Assembly: GCF_005116645.1 (NCBI RefSeq)
Contig: NZ_SWCM01000001.1
Coordinates: 62,001-126,000 of the forward strand
From: Desulfopila sp. IMCC35006
GTDB lineage: Bacteria > Desulfobacterota > Desulfobulbia > Desulfobulbales > Desulfocapsaceae
Length of the DNA: 64,000 nt
Direction: 5' to 3'
The notes beneath the pieces were generated by a model. That model was not told the origin of the DNA and ran no database searches. It saw only the letters and a program-made list of their open reading frames with translations. Position 1 is the stretch's first letter; every line of letters begins with the position of its first letter. The position numbers and the translations under genes were made by a program. Below, in pieces: positions 46,036 through 55,935 of this stretch.

Positions 46036-46221
46036 TCAGACTTCGTTTACAGTGATAGCACCTTCAGGACATACTTCAACACAGGTCTCGCAGCCGAGAC
46101 ATTCGTCCATCTCTACCGGCTCTGCTTTACCATCTACCATCTCAAATACCTGAGCTGGACATGCTGCTACACACTCTTCGTCGCCACTGCACTTGTCTTT
46201 GTCAACTATTACTTCAAACAT
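46036..46221 (-). CDS. Two-cluster ferredoxin with Asp in place of one Cys
   Basis: 61 residues, low-potential electron carrier. First site is C11xxD14xxC17xxxC21P: the second Cys is Asp. The second site is canonical C41xxC44xxC47xxxC51P. An Asp at this position is known from Pyrococcus furiosus ferredoxin and Desulfovibrio africanus ferredoxin III, where the cluster can exist as [3Fe-4S] or [4Fe-4S]. GGAGGT lies six bases before the ATG. It is monocistronic, ended by the hairpin at 45977. Confidence 0.92.
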   Translation of the reverse strand: MFEVIVDKDKCSGDEECVAACPAQVFEMVDGKAEPVEMDECLGCETCVEVCPEGAITVNEV

Positions 46222-46597
46222 GAATTACCTCCGTAAAATGTGATTGAGAAAATAAGTATTCATCATACTTAATTGGCTATCCGAACATCGTTTTACATCC
46301 GTTGTTACGTGTCATATTGGATTAATTCACGGCCAGATTTTTGTCAAGCAAAAACGGCGAGCTGATTTCCTGCAAGCCACAAAGAGTATTTCCAGTAAAA
46401 AACATTATGTTTCAATAAATTACACCATTATCTTCCTGCCATTGCCAGACGGGCGATGATGAATAACTGTTGACCTGAGCACTTTTTTTTTTATATAGTG
46501 CACCTTCGTCTTACCAGCCCTCCTCAGGGAGGATTCAAGGTCGGCACCGGCACAAAGTCGGGCGAAACCACGTTGCCAATAATTATATGTATATCTC
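46222..46597. other. Intergenic region, AT-rich, no gene
   Basis: 376 bases upstream of both the ferredoxin (minus) and a small gene (plus). An inverted repeat AAGTAT...ATACTT near 46254–46270 could be an operator for the ferredoxin. Nothing else is recognised. Confidence 0.4.
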
Positions 46598-46939
46598 ATG
46601 AAAGAAAAAAAACCGAAAAAAACAATCCAGGCAGAAAAACGCGAACAGGCCATGATCGAAGGTATCCTGGAGGGAAGTCCGGACGGGATCGGCGTCGTAG
46701 TCGTGCGCCTGGAATGTGGCTGCAGGAAAATGGCGGCCGTATCCAAAGAGGGGGATCCCGCTTCGGAAATCATCATGTACCGCGATCAGGCGCAAAGTAT
46801 CTGTGACAAATGCAAAGAAGACAATGGCAGCTTTATGCGTACCAGAGAATCTTTTATACACTGGGTCGAGCCGGCACCAAGTGCAGAAAAACAGAAGGAA
46901 ATCAGCCTGAAAGTGCTCGGCTCTAGTACCGCCCACTGA
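46598..46939 (+). CDS. Hypothetical protein with possible zinc-binding cysteines
   Basis: 113 residues. Basic N-terminus, then ECGCRK near 40 and CDKC near 70, which could form a zinc site. Ends before cobB, which lies on the other strand. The ribosome-binding site is weak. No known family is recognised; rated as a gene on its length and clear coding composition. Confidence 0.5.
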   Translation: MKEKKPKKTIQAEKREQAMIEGILEGSPDGIGVVVVRLECGCRKMAAVSKEGDPASEIIMYRDQAQSICDKCKEDNGSFMRTRESFIHWVEPAPSAEKQKEISLKVLGSSTAH

Positions 46940-46973
46940 TCTCCGGACCACTTCCTGCCGAAGAATCAACCCG

Positions 46974-48356
46974 TTATTTCTGGACCGCCCGACACCTTTG
47001 CACAAAAGCCCCAGCCCATTCGGGCGTCCCGTCGGCATGGATATGGGTGTATAAGGCCAGGACGTTGTTGTAGGTCAAGCCGTCCCACCCGTCAATAAAC
47101 CCGCGGCCACGGACCATTTTCAGGATAAGCTGGTCGGAGCTCCCTCGCCAGTCGAGAATTTTCGAATAGCGAAACTCGTGGCCTTTAATATCAACCCCCT
47201 GCTTGTAAAAACCATTTTTTTTGGCAACATGAAAAATGGTATAGCCATGGGCCTGAGGTTTCGCCGACATACCAAAGCGTACCGGGAAAATACCGACCAG
47301 CGGAAACTCTTCCCCATCAAGCACGATGGAATCACCCAGATACATCAGGCCACCACACTCCGCATAAATCGGCAGACCGTCTTCGGCCGCCTTTTTAACC
47401 GATTGACGAAACGAAGTGTTGGCCGCCAGCTCCCGGGCACTGGTCTCAGGAAAACCACCGCCGATATACAGGCCATCGAGCTCGGGGAGGCTGCTGTCGC
47501 TGAGCGCATTGACGTAGACCAACTGGGCGCCGGCCATTTCCAGTGCTTCCAGGTTCTCTGAGTAGTAAAACTGAAAAGCAGCATCCTGGAGAACACCGAT
47601 TCTCATCTTTGGCGACGTCGCTGCCGACAGCTCATTCTCTTTCCCGGCAACAGTCTGATCAGCCTCTGGAAGGATTTTCATAATCGACTCGATGGATCCA
47701 AGGTCGACATTTTCTGCTATCAGATCGGCGAGAAATCCGAGCGCCTCATGACTGTCCGTATATTCCTGATGGGGAACCATTCCCAGGTGCCGCATCGGAA
47801 AGATATCTCTCTTCAATCGTGGTATCGAGCCGAGTACCGGAATACCGGTATAGCTCTCCACCGATTCGGTGACCAGCAGACGCTGTCGCTCTGTCGCTAT
47901 CTGGTTGAGCACAACACCTTTTATATCGAGTCGCTTATCGAACTGTTGACAGCCGAGCACCATCGCTGCCACTGTTCTGGTTGTCTTGGTACAGTTGACG
48001 ACCAGAATCACCGGCAGATCAAGCGTCAGGGCCAGTTCCGCGGTGGAATAGCCCCCCAGGACATCGACTCCATCATACAAGCCCCTGTTGCCCTCGACAA
48101 TGACCAGTTCTGCGCCGTCTGAATGCACCATAAACGAGCGATGAATGGCTTCTCCGCTCATAAAAAACGGATCGAGATTGTAGCATCTCCTCCCGGCGGC
48201 AAGCTGCAGCCATCCGGCATCAATATAGTCCGGCCCCTTTTTAAACGGCACAATACGCCGTCCCATCCTGGCAAATGCAGCGGTAATTCCCACAGAAACT
48301 ACACTCTTTCCCGATCCGCCGGCGAGTCCGGCAATTACCAACCCTTTCTTTTCCAT
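46974..48356 (-). CDS. cobB: Cobyrinic acid a,c-diamide synthase
   Basis: Amidates the a and c side chains of cobyrinate in B12 synthesis, with glutamine as nitrogen donor. 460 residues; P-loop GLAGGSGKS near 10–18 and a C-terminal class I glutamine amidotransferase part with the nucleophile Cys in YAECGGLMYL. ATG at 48356 with GAAGGA upstream. No other cob/cbi gene is adjacent in this window. Could also be CbiA; both names describe this activity. Confidence 0.88.
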   Translation of the reverse strand: MEKKGLVIAGLAGGSGKSVVSVGITAAFARMGRRIVPFKKGPDYIDAGWLQLAAGRRCYNLDPFFMSGEAIHRSFMVHSDGAELVIVEGNRGLYDGVDVLGGYSTAELALTLDLPVILVVNCTKTTRTVAAMVLGCQQFDKRLDIKGVVLNQIATERQRLLVTESVESYTGIPVLGSIPRLKRDIFPMRHLGMVPHQEYTDSHEALGFLADLIAENVDLGSIESIMKILPEADQTVAGKENELSAATSPKMRIGVLQDAAFQFYYSENLEALEMAGAQLVYVNALSDSSLPELDGLYIGGGFPETSARELAANTSFRQSVKKAAEDGLPIYAECGGLMYLGDSIVLDGEEFPLVGIFPVRFGMSAKPQAHGYTIFHVAKKNGFYKQGVDIKGHEFRYSKILDWRGSSDQLILKMVRGRGFIDGWDGLTYNNVLALYTHIHADGTPEWAGAFVQRCRAVQK

Positions 48357-48456
48357 GTATACAATCCTTCCTTCTCTGTTACTGCGCATCCAATCTTCTG
48401 CGGGATGGTAGATTTACCGATGTTCTTGACTCTATTGCAATCAATTTAGCAAATTT

Positions 48457-49128
48457 TCAGTGTGCTGCCTTTGCATATTTTCCCCATGCGTGATCATAGA
48501 GGGTATTCAGCCGTTCCTCCAGATACAATCGATATTCCTCAAGCCCTTCCGGCGGTAATCCAGCCGGGACGAAAAGCGGTTCCCCATAATAATAATCGAT
48601 GCGGGAGAAAGGTTTTGGAATAATCGTCCTGTCCCAGGAATGAATGGTAAAATAGCTGGATGCTGCATAGACCATCGGCAATATCGGTGCACCTGTCCTG
48701 GAGGCAAGAAGAATGGAACCGGCCTGCACAATCCTGGGCGGCCCCTGAGAACCATCCGCCACAATTGCCGCATTGCTGCCATGGCGAACTGCCCGCAACA
48801 TGGCCTTCAGTCCCTCCACACTTTTATGATTTTTTGATCCCCGCACCGTATCAAAACCAAACTTTTCAGCCAGCCTGGCAATGTATTCGCCGTCTCTGCT
48901 GGCGCTGACCATTGCCGTACCGGAATAATGGCGCATCTGATACAAAACGAAAATTATCGAATAATGCCAAAATGTGGCTATTGCCGTCTTATCTTTTTCT
49001 GCCGCATGAAAACAGTACTCTTGATTGTGGATGGTGACTCTGCAGCTGCCAAACCATAGTCGCATCAACCAGGCGAAGGTTGTCGGTACTATACCGAGCA
49101 GTAGATTATTAATTTTCCCCTCAGTCAC
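48457..49128 (-). CDS. DUF374 lysophospholipid acyltransferase family protein
   Basis: 223 residues. The acyltransferase-like signature ([14 protein letters not shown] then [13 protein letters not shown]) and the [10 protein letters not shown] stretch fit DUF374. A single N-terminal membrane segment. GTG start overlaps the uvrB stop (GTGA). Probably acylates a membrane or lipid A-related intermediate; the substrate is not known. Confidence 0.8.
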   Translation of the reverse strand: MTEGKINNLLLGIVPTTFAWLMRLWFGSCRVTIHNQEYCFHAAEKDKTAIATFWHYSIIFVLYQMRHYSGTAMVSASRDGEYIARLAEKFGFDTVRGSKNHKSVEGLKAMLRAVRHGSNAAIVADGSQGPPRIVQAGSILLASRTGAPILPMVYAASSYFTIHSWDRTIIPKPFSRIDYYYGEPLFVPAGLPPEGLEEYRLYLEERLNTLYDHAWGKYAKAAH

Positions 49129-51143
49129 CCTATTTCTATCTCCAGCAGACGAATCTTCTTTATTTTATCACGCAGCTCCGCCGCCTTTTCGAAGGCCAGC
49201 TCCTGAGCAGCCAGAAGCATTTCTTTTTCCAGTTTCTTGATTTCTTTTTCCAAGTCCTTTACCGATGTAAAAACCGGCAGTTCTTCGGCAAGCGCAAGCA
49301 GGCTTGCATCCATATTTTCCATTGTATAGCCGGAATTATGTAAATGCTGCTGCATGGTATCCTTGACCGACGAAATGATGGTCTGCGGAGTGATCCCGTT
49401 TTTCAGGTTATACTCTTTCTGGATCAGTCTCCTTCGCTCGGTTTCATCCATGGTATATCGCATGGAGCCGGTTATATTGTCGGCATACATAATCACCAGG
49501 CCATCGACATTTCTGGCGGCACGGCCGCAGGTCTGGATGAGCGATCTTTCCGACCGGAGGAAACCTTCCTTGTCGGCATCAAGGATTGCCACCAGAGAAA
49601 CCTCGGGAATATCGAGACCTTCGCGCAACAGATTGATGCCGACCAGCACGTCAAACTCCCCTTTACGCAGGGCCTGGATGATTTCTATACGTTCAAGGGT
49701 TTTTATGTCGGAATGGAGATAGCGCACCCGGATACCGAGATTTTCATAGTACGTGGTAAGATCTTCCGCCATTCGCTTGGTAAGCGTTGTCACCAGCACC
49801 GCCTCGCCGCGGTTGGCCCGCAACCGTATTTCTTCAAGCAGATCGTCGACCTGGCTGGTGGCGGGCCGGACTTCGATTCGTGGATCGAGAAGCCCGGTTG
49901 GCCGGATGACCTGCTCAACCACCCTGCCCTGTGCCTGTTCCAGTTCATAAGGTCCGGGGGTGGCCGAGACGTAGATCACCTGATTGACCCGTCCGGCAAA
50001 TTCATCAAAGCGCAACGGTCGGTTATCAAGCGCTGAAGGGAGGCGAAATCCATAATTGACCAGGGTTGTCTTGCGCGATCGATCCCCATTGTACATGCCA
50101 TTCAGCTGGCCAATGGCTATATGGCTCTCATCGATAAAAAGCAGATAGTCCTCGGGAAAGTAATCGAGCAGGTTAGGAGGCGGAACGCCTGGTTTTTTCC
50201 CGGTCAGGTGGCGACTGTAATTTTCTATCCCGTTGCAATACCCTAATTCCTGAATCATTTCCAGATCAAACATGGTCCGCTGGTCAAGACGCTGGGCCTC
50301 TACCAATCTGTTTTCCTGATACAATGTTTCCAGGCGCCCGGACAGCTCCTCCTTGATTGTCTCGCAGGCAACCTGTAATCGATCTTTCGAGGTAACAAAA
50401 TGGCTGCCGGGAAAGACCGTATACTCCTCAAGTTTCTCCAGGACCACTCCACGCAGGGGATCAATAATGACGAGGGCCTCAAGGGTATCACCGAAGAACT
50501 CAACCCGGATCGATCTTTCCTCTTCGTGGACTGGGAAAATATCCAGCACATCGCCGCGCACCCGAAAAGTGCCACGGTGAAAGGAGATATCATTGCGCTC
50601 GTACTGCATATAGACCAGACGTCGCTGAATCTCTTCCAGAGGATACTCATCGCCGACCCGGAGGAACAGATGCATATTCTTGTATTCATCCGGGGAGCCT
50701 AAACCGTAGATACAGGAGACCGAGGCAACAATCAAGACATCTTTCCGGGTAAGCAGAGAACGTGTCGCCGAGTGACGCATCTTGTCTATTGCATCGTTTA
50801 TTGAGGAATCCTTTTCGATATAACTATCCGACTGGGGAATATAGGCCTCTGGCTGATAATAATCGTAATACGACACAAAATACTCAACCGCATTGTCGGG
50901 AAAGAGTTCTTTAAATTCACTGAACAGCTGGGCAGCCAGGGTCTTGTTCGGCGCAATCACCAGAGTCGGCCGTTGCACCTGCTGGATAACATTCGCCATG
51001 GTGAACGTTTTGCCTGACCCGGTTACCCCGAGCAGGACCTGACTTTTCACGCCGGCCTGCACACCGTCAGCCAACATGTTAATGGCTTGCGGCTGATCAC
51101 CGGAAGGCTGGTACTGCGATAGAATTTTAAATGGTGTATCCAT
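49125..51143 (-). CDS. uvrB: Excinuclease ABC subunit B
   Basis: Helicase-like damage-verification subunit of nucleotide excision repair. 672 residues. Walker A GVTGSGKT at 39–46, the beta-hairpin YYQPEAYIP motif, DESH, and a C-terminal UVR (UvrC-binding) motif near 630–665. It overlaps the DUF374 gene by four bases. Confidence 0.97.
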   Translation of the reverse strand: MDTPFKILSQYQPSGDQPQAINMLADGVQAGVKSQVLLGVTGSGKTFTMANVIQQVQRPTLVIAPNKTLAAQLFSEFKELFPDNAVEYFVSYYDYYQPEAYIPQSDSYIEKDSSINDAIDKMRHSATRSLLTRKDVLIVASVSCIYGLGSPDEYKNMHLFLRVGDEYPLEEIQRRLVYMQYERNDISFHRGTFRVRGDVLDIFPVHEEERSIRVEFFGDTLEALVIIDPLRGVVLEKLEEYTVFPGSHFVTSKDRLQVACETIKEELSGRLETLYQENRLVEAQRLDQRTMFDLEMIQELGYCNGIENYSRHLTGKKPGVPPPNLLDYFPEDYLLFIDESHIAIGQLNGMYNGDRSRKTTLVNYGFRLPSALDNRPLRFDEFAGRVNQVIYVSATPGPYELEQAQGRVVEQVIRPTGLLDPRIEVRPATSQVDDLLEEIRLRANRGEAVLVTTLTKRMAEDLTTYYENLGIRVRYLHSDIKTLERIEIIQALRKGEFDVLVGINLLREGLDIPEVSLVAILDADKEGFLRSERSLIQTCGRAARNVDGLVIMYADNITGSMRYTMDETERRRLIQKEYNLKNGITPQTIISSVKDTMQQHLHNSGYTMENMDASLLALAEELPVFTSVKDLEKEIKKLEKEMLLAAQELAFEKAAELRDKIKKIRLLEIEIG

Positions 51144-51282
51144 AAAATGTATTTGACCTGCTCAGCTCATACCCGTTCACCAGCCATGAATGTATTGTAT
51201 TTTCCCTTGATCGGATCCGATCGGGCAAAAGGAAGGAATAATCCTACCAGAATCTATTTATTTTATCCACTGCGGCAAAGAG

Positions 51283-51477
51283 TCAGTCCTCCCAGCTAAT
51301 GCAGTCTTCCGGACAGTTTTTTATCGCCTCATCGACAAGATCAATGGGATATTCTTCCCTTTCGATGATCTCCATCAATCCAGTTTCCCGGTTATATCTG
51401 AACACCTTCGGGGCAATTTCGACACAGCCCAGGCAGTTGCTGCAAAGACCAGGATCGATTGAGGGGTATTTTTTCAT
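51283..51477 (-). CDS. Single-cluster ferredoxin (Desulfovibrio type)
   Basis: 64 residues from MKKYPSIDPG. CSNCLGC near 12–18 and a distal CP (NCPEDC) give a [4Fe-4S] site of the ferredoxin I type; the other positions are acidic. It lies divergent from fprA across a Fur-like box and may supply electrons in redox-stress reactions; inference. Confidence 0.85.
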   Translation of the reverse strand: MKKYPSIDPGLCSNCLGCVEIAPKVFRYNRETGLMEIIEREEYPIDLVDEAIKNCPEDCISWED

Positions 51478-51595
51478 GTGCGGCACATTTTCTACTTAAG
51501 ATCCCCAGGCCGGCTGCTCGATACTTTCACGTACAGTTATAACGGCAGGAGAGGGACCTGTCGGCTATTTTACAGTAGCAACAATCAACAGGTAA

Positions 51596-51614
51596 GATTA
51601 TAATAATCATTATC
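51596..51614. promoter_or_regulatory. Fur-like box between ferredoxin and fprA
   Basis: GATTATAATAATCATTATC matches the Fur consensus GATAATGATAATCATTATC in 17 of 19 positions. It lies 119 bp before the ferredoxin start and 195 bp before fprA. A further palindrome CTATAT...ATATAG lies at 51687–51703. Binding is inferred only. Confidence 0.6.
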
Positions 51615-51808
51615 ATTTTATTAACAAAGAAGGAAGACGATTCTTATGATATTGTCGGCCTTTTATGGTAATAATTTTTTTCTGTCCTATATCATAAATA
51701 TAGAAAAATACAAGGAACCGGTTGCTTCCATAAGGCCAACTGTATACACTGAGGTCGATTATACCGGCTCGAATTCAACAAATCAGATTACATATTCTTG
51801 GAGTAGAA

Positions 51809-53008
51809 ATGAGTAACACGGAACTGGCAAAGGGAATTTACTGGGTAGGAGCCGTCGACTGGGACGTCCGGGATTTTCACGGCTACTCAACCTATAAGGG
51901 AACGACCTACAATGCCTTTCTCATTGTGGACAAAAAGGTAACCCTGTTCGATACCGTTAAACGTTCCCATATGGGTGAACTGCTGTACAATATACGGGCA
52001 ATTATCGACCCGGCTAAAATTGATTATCTGGTAGTTAATCATGTGGAAATGGATCACTCCGGAAGTCTGCCGGAAATGATGGATATAATCAAACCGGAGA
52101 AACTGTTCTGCTCACCGATGGGCCAGAAAGCTCTTCTTGATCATTTCCATCGGGAGGACTGGCCGTATGAAGTGGTAAAATCCGGAAGCGAAGTGAGTCT
52201 TGGCAAGCGAACCATCCAGTTCCTCGAGACCAGAATGCTTCATTGGCCGGATTCAATGTTCAGCTATATAAAAGAAGACGGCATTCTTTTTTCAAGCGAT
52301 GCCTTTGGGCAGCACTATGCCACCAGCGAGAGATTCGATGATGAGGTGAATCTGTCGGAAGTCATGCAGGAGAGTGCCAAGTATTATGCAAATATCCTGT
52401 ATCTTTATGCCCCGCTCATTAAAAAACTTCTGGCTTCGGTCGCCGAGATGAACCTCAATATCAAAATGATCGCCCCCGATCATGGCGTTATCTGGCGAAC
52501 GCATCAAGACAAGATCCTTGAGGCCTACGATAAATGGAGTCGCAATGAAGCGGACCCAAAGACCCTGGTAATCTATGATTCCATGTGGCACTCCACAGAG
52601 AAAATGGCCCACGCAATCGGCACAGGACTCCGGGAAACTGGAGTGAGCACCAGGATGATTAACCTCAAGGTGCATCATCGCAGCGATGTCATGACCGAGG
52701 TACTGAACGCCAAGGCAGTCGTTATCGGATGCTCGACCCTGAACAATGGTCTGTTGCCGCGCATGGCCGGTTTTCTCATGTATATGCGCGGTCTGAAACC
52801 GACCAATAAATTCGGTGCCGCCTTTGGTTCCTTCGGCTGGAGTGGTGAGGCGGTCGGCCTGATAAATACGGCATTGCAGGACATGAAAATTGATGTCATC
52901 GAGGACGGTGTTCGGATTAAATATGTACCGGATGACAGAAAACTGGAAGAGTGCATGGAGATGGGCAGGCGAATCGGCAAGCGCGTAATCGAAAGTCTCA
53001 ACCATTAA
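51809..53008 (+). CDS. fprA: Flavodiiron protein (FprA/ROO type)
   Basis: Oxygen or nitric oxide reductase, 399 residues. An N-terminal metallo-beta-lactamase-like domain has the diiron ligands H78, E80, D82, H83 (HVEMDHSG), H145, D164 and H225. A C-terminal flavodoxin domain (about 250–395) carries VIYDSMWHSTEKMAHAIG. Reduces O2 to water, or NO to N2O, with electrons from rubredoxin or ferredoxin. First gene of the cluster with the two genes after it. Confidence 0.92.
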   Translation: MSNTELAKGIYWVGAVDWDVRDFHGYSTYKGTTYNAFLIVDKKVTLFDTVKRSHMGELLYNIRAIIDPAKIDYLVVNHVEMDHSGSLPEMMDIIKPEKLFCSPMGQKALLDHFHREDWPYEVVKSGSEVSLGKRTIQFLETRMLHWPDSMFSYIKEDGILFSSDAFGQHYATSERFDDEVNLSEVMQESAKYYANILYLYAPLIKKLLASVAEMNLNIKMIAPDHGVIWRTHQDKILEAYDKWSRNEADPKTLVIYDSMWHSTEKMAHAIGTGLRETGVSTRMINLKVHHRSDVMTEVLNAKAVVIGCSTLNNGLLPRMAGFLMYMRGLKPTNKFGAAFGSFGWSGEAVGLINTALQDMKIDVIEDGVRIKYVPDDRKLEECMEMGRRIGKRVIESLNH

Positions 53009-53030
53009 ACCCTATTAACTACTGGTAATC

Positions 53031-53513
53031 ATGAATCAGATCTCCCAGCACAATATGCTTCTGGTCGGCGATTCATTCGACCACTGCCGAGAGCAGGTAC
53101 ATAAATTTTTTGACCTCACCTCCCTGGTCGTATATGACTGTATCGAGGCTGTTAAGGCGCAATCTTTTTCCAGCCTCGATGCAGACTTTCTTGACCGTAT
53201 TCTTGCTGCGGAAGAACATAACCGACGGGTTGTACGAAAACTGATCAACGAGCTCGTACAGGCTAAGATCGAGAGAACAGAAGATTTCCTGAATATAGAG
53301 CAAGGATATCTGAGCAAGACTTTACATATTATGACCCATTTCCTCGATGGGTTTATCGGCGTAGATTCATATTTTTACAATCTGATTGACGACAGTCACT
53401 GGCTCCCTCCGGCCACTGCCCGGGCAATTCGCGAGAATTCACATCACTACTGGCTGCTGCATGTTAATTGTTTTGCAACAACCGCGGAGGAAGCAGGATT
53501 TTTACGCTTTTAA
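53031..53513 (+). CDS. Unknown helical protein between fprA and the rhodanese–MBL gene
   Basis: 160 residues, mainly alpha-helical, with several His (AEEHNRRVVRKL, HIMTHFLDG, NSHHYWLLH) but no clean known motif. 22 bp after fprA and on the same strand, so likely co-transcribed. Its place between an oxygen/NO reductase and a sulfane-sulfur enzyme suggests a role in redox defence; a metal-binding role is a guess. Confidence 0.6.
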   Translation: MNQISQHNMLLVGDSFDHCREQVHKFFDLTSLVVYDCIEAVKAQSFSSLDADFLDRILAAEEHNRRVVRKLINELVQAKIERTEDFLNIEQGYLSKTLHIMTHFLDGFIGVDSYFYNLIDDSHWLPPATARAIRENSHHYWLLHVNCFATTAEEAGFLRF

Positions 53514-53611
53514 TCCCGGTATATCCTGCATTGAGTATAGTCGAACGACTCAGTTTTTTTACCATACTTCCACAAGACTCTTTTCAAAAACGATAAACCG
53601 AAGGAGATCAA

Positions 53612-54781
53612 ATGAGCATATTCACCTACACCGCAACAGAACTTTATGCCTGGCTGACAAGCAAAAAAGACATAGTAGTTCTTGATGTCAGAAATAAAGT
53701 CGATTTTGGCCGATTCAAAGTCGAGGCACCCTATCCGTTCACTATGCAGAACATTTCCTACTTCGACTTTATGGAAATTGAAGAGGAATGTGTCGCCAAG
53801 GTGATCAAAAACAAACCCGTCCGCATTGTCTGTGCCAAAGAAGGTTCTGCCAAATTTGTAGCAGAAATCCTGGACAAGCACGGCATTCAAGACGTTGGTT
53901 ATCTTGAAGGAGGCATAAAATCCTGGGGCAACCTCCTGGTACCTGTACTGCTGAATCCTGGTGAACCCTTTCAGTTATACCAGTTCATCAGGCCGGGTAA
54001 GGCATCAGCAAGCTATGGCCTGCAACATAGCGATGAACTTATGCTTTTTGATCCAACCAGAAACATAGATTTTTATCTTGAATTTGCCCGGCAGAATGGC
54101 TGCACCCTGATTAAAACCTTCGAGACCCACCTTCAGGCCGACTATATTGCCGGAAGCAGGATGCTCTCAGAAAAAACCGGGGCGGAGTTTCTCGCCAACG
54201 AAAACGATTTTGCCGGGGCAAACATCACCTACACCCATTTGCAGGATGGGGCTTATTACAGTTTTTCCCGCCCTGGTCCAACCGTTCAGTGTATCTTTAC
54301 ACCCGGGCATACCCCGGGATCAACCAGCTATATTATTGACAATCGCTTCATGATTACCGGCGACACCATGTTTATCCAGTCGATCGGCCGTCCTGATCTT
54401 GGCGGTCAAGTAGAGGCGTGGTCTGACAAGCTGTTTGAAACGCTGCAGAAGGTCAGGGCATACAACGGCGATATGGTAATTCTTCCCGGGCACTATATGA
54501 GCTGGGAGGAGGCAAACGATAAACTCGCCTTTGCCTCAACTTTGGCAGAAACGATGCTGTTTAATAAAGCTATCTACGCAATTAAGGATAAGGCGGACTT
54601 CCTTCGTTTCATTAAGAGTAACATGAGAAAACAACCCGATGAGTACGCGATGATCCGGCGCATTAACGCCAACCTTGAAAAGGTTGACGATGAAAAAGCC
54701 GAGGAACTCGATCTTGGCAAGAATGAATGTGCTGCCACCGCATATGCAGCCAAACAGAACGCCGCCGAGGCGACCAACTAG
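53612..54781 (+). CDS. Rhodanese–metallo-beta-lactamase fusion, persulfide dioxygenase-like
   Basis: 389 residues. N-terminal rhodanese domain with the active-site loop CAKEGSA (Cys74). C-terminal MBL domain (about 130–300) of the ETHE1 type: His173, His233 and Asp251 match the three iron ligands of persulfide dioxygenases, while the second His and last His of the usual HxHxDH are Gln175 and Tyr178. H294 is also present. A mononuclear-iron persulfide dioxygenase or related sulfur carrier is inferred. GAAGGAG lies before the ATG. Confidence 0.8.
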   Translation: MSIFTYTATELYAWLTSKKDIVVLDVRNKVDFGRFKVEAPYPFTMQNISYFDFMEIEEECVAKVIKNKPVRIVCAKEGSAKFVAEILDKHGIQDVGYLEGGIKSWGNLLVPVLLNPGEPFQLYQFIRPGKASASYGLQHSDELMLFDPTRNIDFYLEFARQNGCTLIKTFETHLQADYIAGSRMLSEKTGAEFLANENDFAGANITYTHLQDGAYYSFSRPGPTVQCIFTPGHTPGSTSYIIDNRFMITGDTMFIQSIGRPDLGGQVEAWSDKLFETLQKVRAYNGDMVILPGHYMSWEEANDKLAFASTLAETMLFNKAIYAIKDKADFLRFIKSNMRKQPDEYAMIRRINANLEKVDDEKAEELDLGKNECAATAYAAKQNAAEATN

Positions 54782-54931
54782 AGCCGGCTCACTTTTGCTT
54801 GCCAGACCGGAGAAAAGAATTTTTAAACGCATCGTGGTAAGCAGTTAGAAAATCAAGATTCTGTTCAATGCTCCTAGAGCGGGGCGCTTGACCGCACAGC
54901 TTCAGTTGGCATCGCTTTACAAATAAACAAA

Positions 54932-54975
54932 AAAAGAGCCCATGGTGTGTCGGTAAACACACCATGGGCTCTTTT
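54932..54975. terminator. Bidirectional terminator between the rhodanese–MBL gene and ompA
   Basis: A 19-bp perfect stem (arms 54932–54950 and 54957–54975) with an A-rich and T-rich flank on each side. It ends the plus-strand detoxification cluster and the convergent ompA gene. Confidence 0.85.
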
Positions 54976-55029
54976 ATTTCCCTCAGCAGCAACTCCGTTC
55001 GGAGTCGCTGCCCAGAGTGTTGGCCTTAC

Positions 55030-55935
55030 TTACATGGCAGGCGTAAATTCAACCCTTCTGTTTTTGCTTCGATTTTCTGCGGTATCATTAGGATAAGCAG
55101 GTTTTGACTCGCCATATCCTACTGCTTTCAATCGATTGGCCTCGATTCCTACTTTGTTAACCAGATATTTCATGACCGCATTGGCGCGTCTTTCAGAAAG
55201 TTTCTGGTTATACTTGTCAGTACCTACACTGTCAGTATGACCGTCAATCTGAACTCTCATTGTTGGATAGTCATCGAATATCTTTTTGGTCTTATCCAAT
55301 TCAGGATAGAATTGCTTTTTGATGACTGCCTTGTCAAAATCAAACAACACCGCGCTTGACAATGCCCAGCAACCTCTCTCATCGACAGCTATACCTTTAG
55401 GTGTACCAGGACAGGCATCTTGATCATCGCAGACGCCATCACCGTCTTCGTCTGGACATCCTGCAGGAACAACAACCGGAGCAGCTACTTCTGGCAAGGA
55501 GTACGCGCTGAGAATTTCATTCCATTCCTTGCCATCATACGCAACAGAATCTTTACCAAACACAATCTCGCCATCTTTGACAGTGGCATAAGAAGAAACC
55601 CCGCCCAACTTGCTGGTTACGTCTTCCGGCGTAAGCAGGAGGCCGTAAGCGGTGAGGATGGAGTGGTACTGGACAGGAGTGTAGGCAATAGAATCGTTAT
55701 TGAAGACAACGTTATTATCGGCAACTTTGGCATAGGATGTAGGAACTGTGGATACTGCTTCTGGCGCCAATTTCAAGCCATAAGCTTCCAGCAGTTCGTT
55801 AAATTTATAACCTGACGCATAAGCTGTTATGTCCTTCTCAAAGGTCGGAGTAGCACCTTGAGGCAACTCAATAGAAAATGCAGGCACACTGATAGCGAGC
55901 ATAGCCAGCAAAGCAAATAATGTTTTTTTCTGCAT
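55030..55935 (-). CDS. OmpA-family outer membrane protein with internal repeats
   Basis: 301 residues. Signal peptide of about 21 residues, then about three diverged repeats of ~46 residues (pattern AYGLxLxPExVxS ... SYAxV ... VFxxDSxAY), then a Ca-binding thrombospondin-type 3-like segment (DEDGDGVCDDQDACPG) and a C-terminal OmpA domain (about 195–301) with HTDSVGTDKYNQKLSERRA that binds peptidoglycan. The N-terminal repeats have no known fold. Confidence 0.85.
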   Translation of the reverse strand: MQKKTLFALLAMLAISVPAFSIELPQGATPTFEKDITAYASGYKFNELLEAYGLKLAPEAVSTVPTSYAKVADNNVVFNNDSIAYTPVQYHSILTAYGLLLTPEDVTSKLGGVSSYATVKDGEIVFGKDSVAYDGKEWNEILSAYSLPEVAAPVVVPAGCPDEDGDGVCDDQDACPGTPKGIAVDERGCWALSSAVLFDFDKAVIKKQFYPELDKTKKIFDDYPTMRVQIDGHTDSVGTDKYNQKLSERRANAVMKYLVNKVGIEANRLKAVGYGESKPAYPNDTAENRSKNRRVEFTPAM

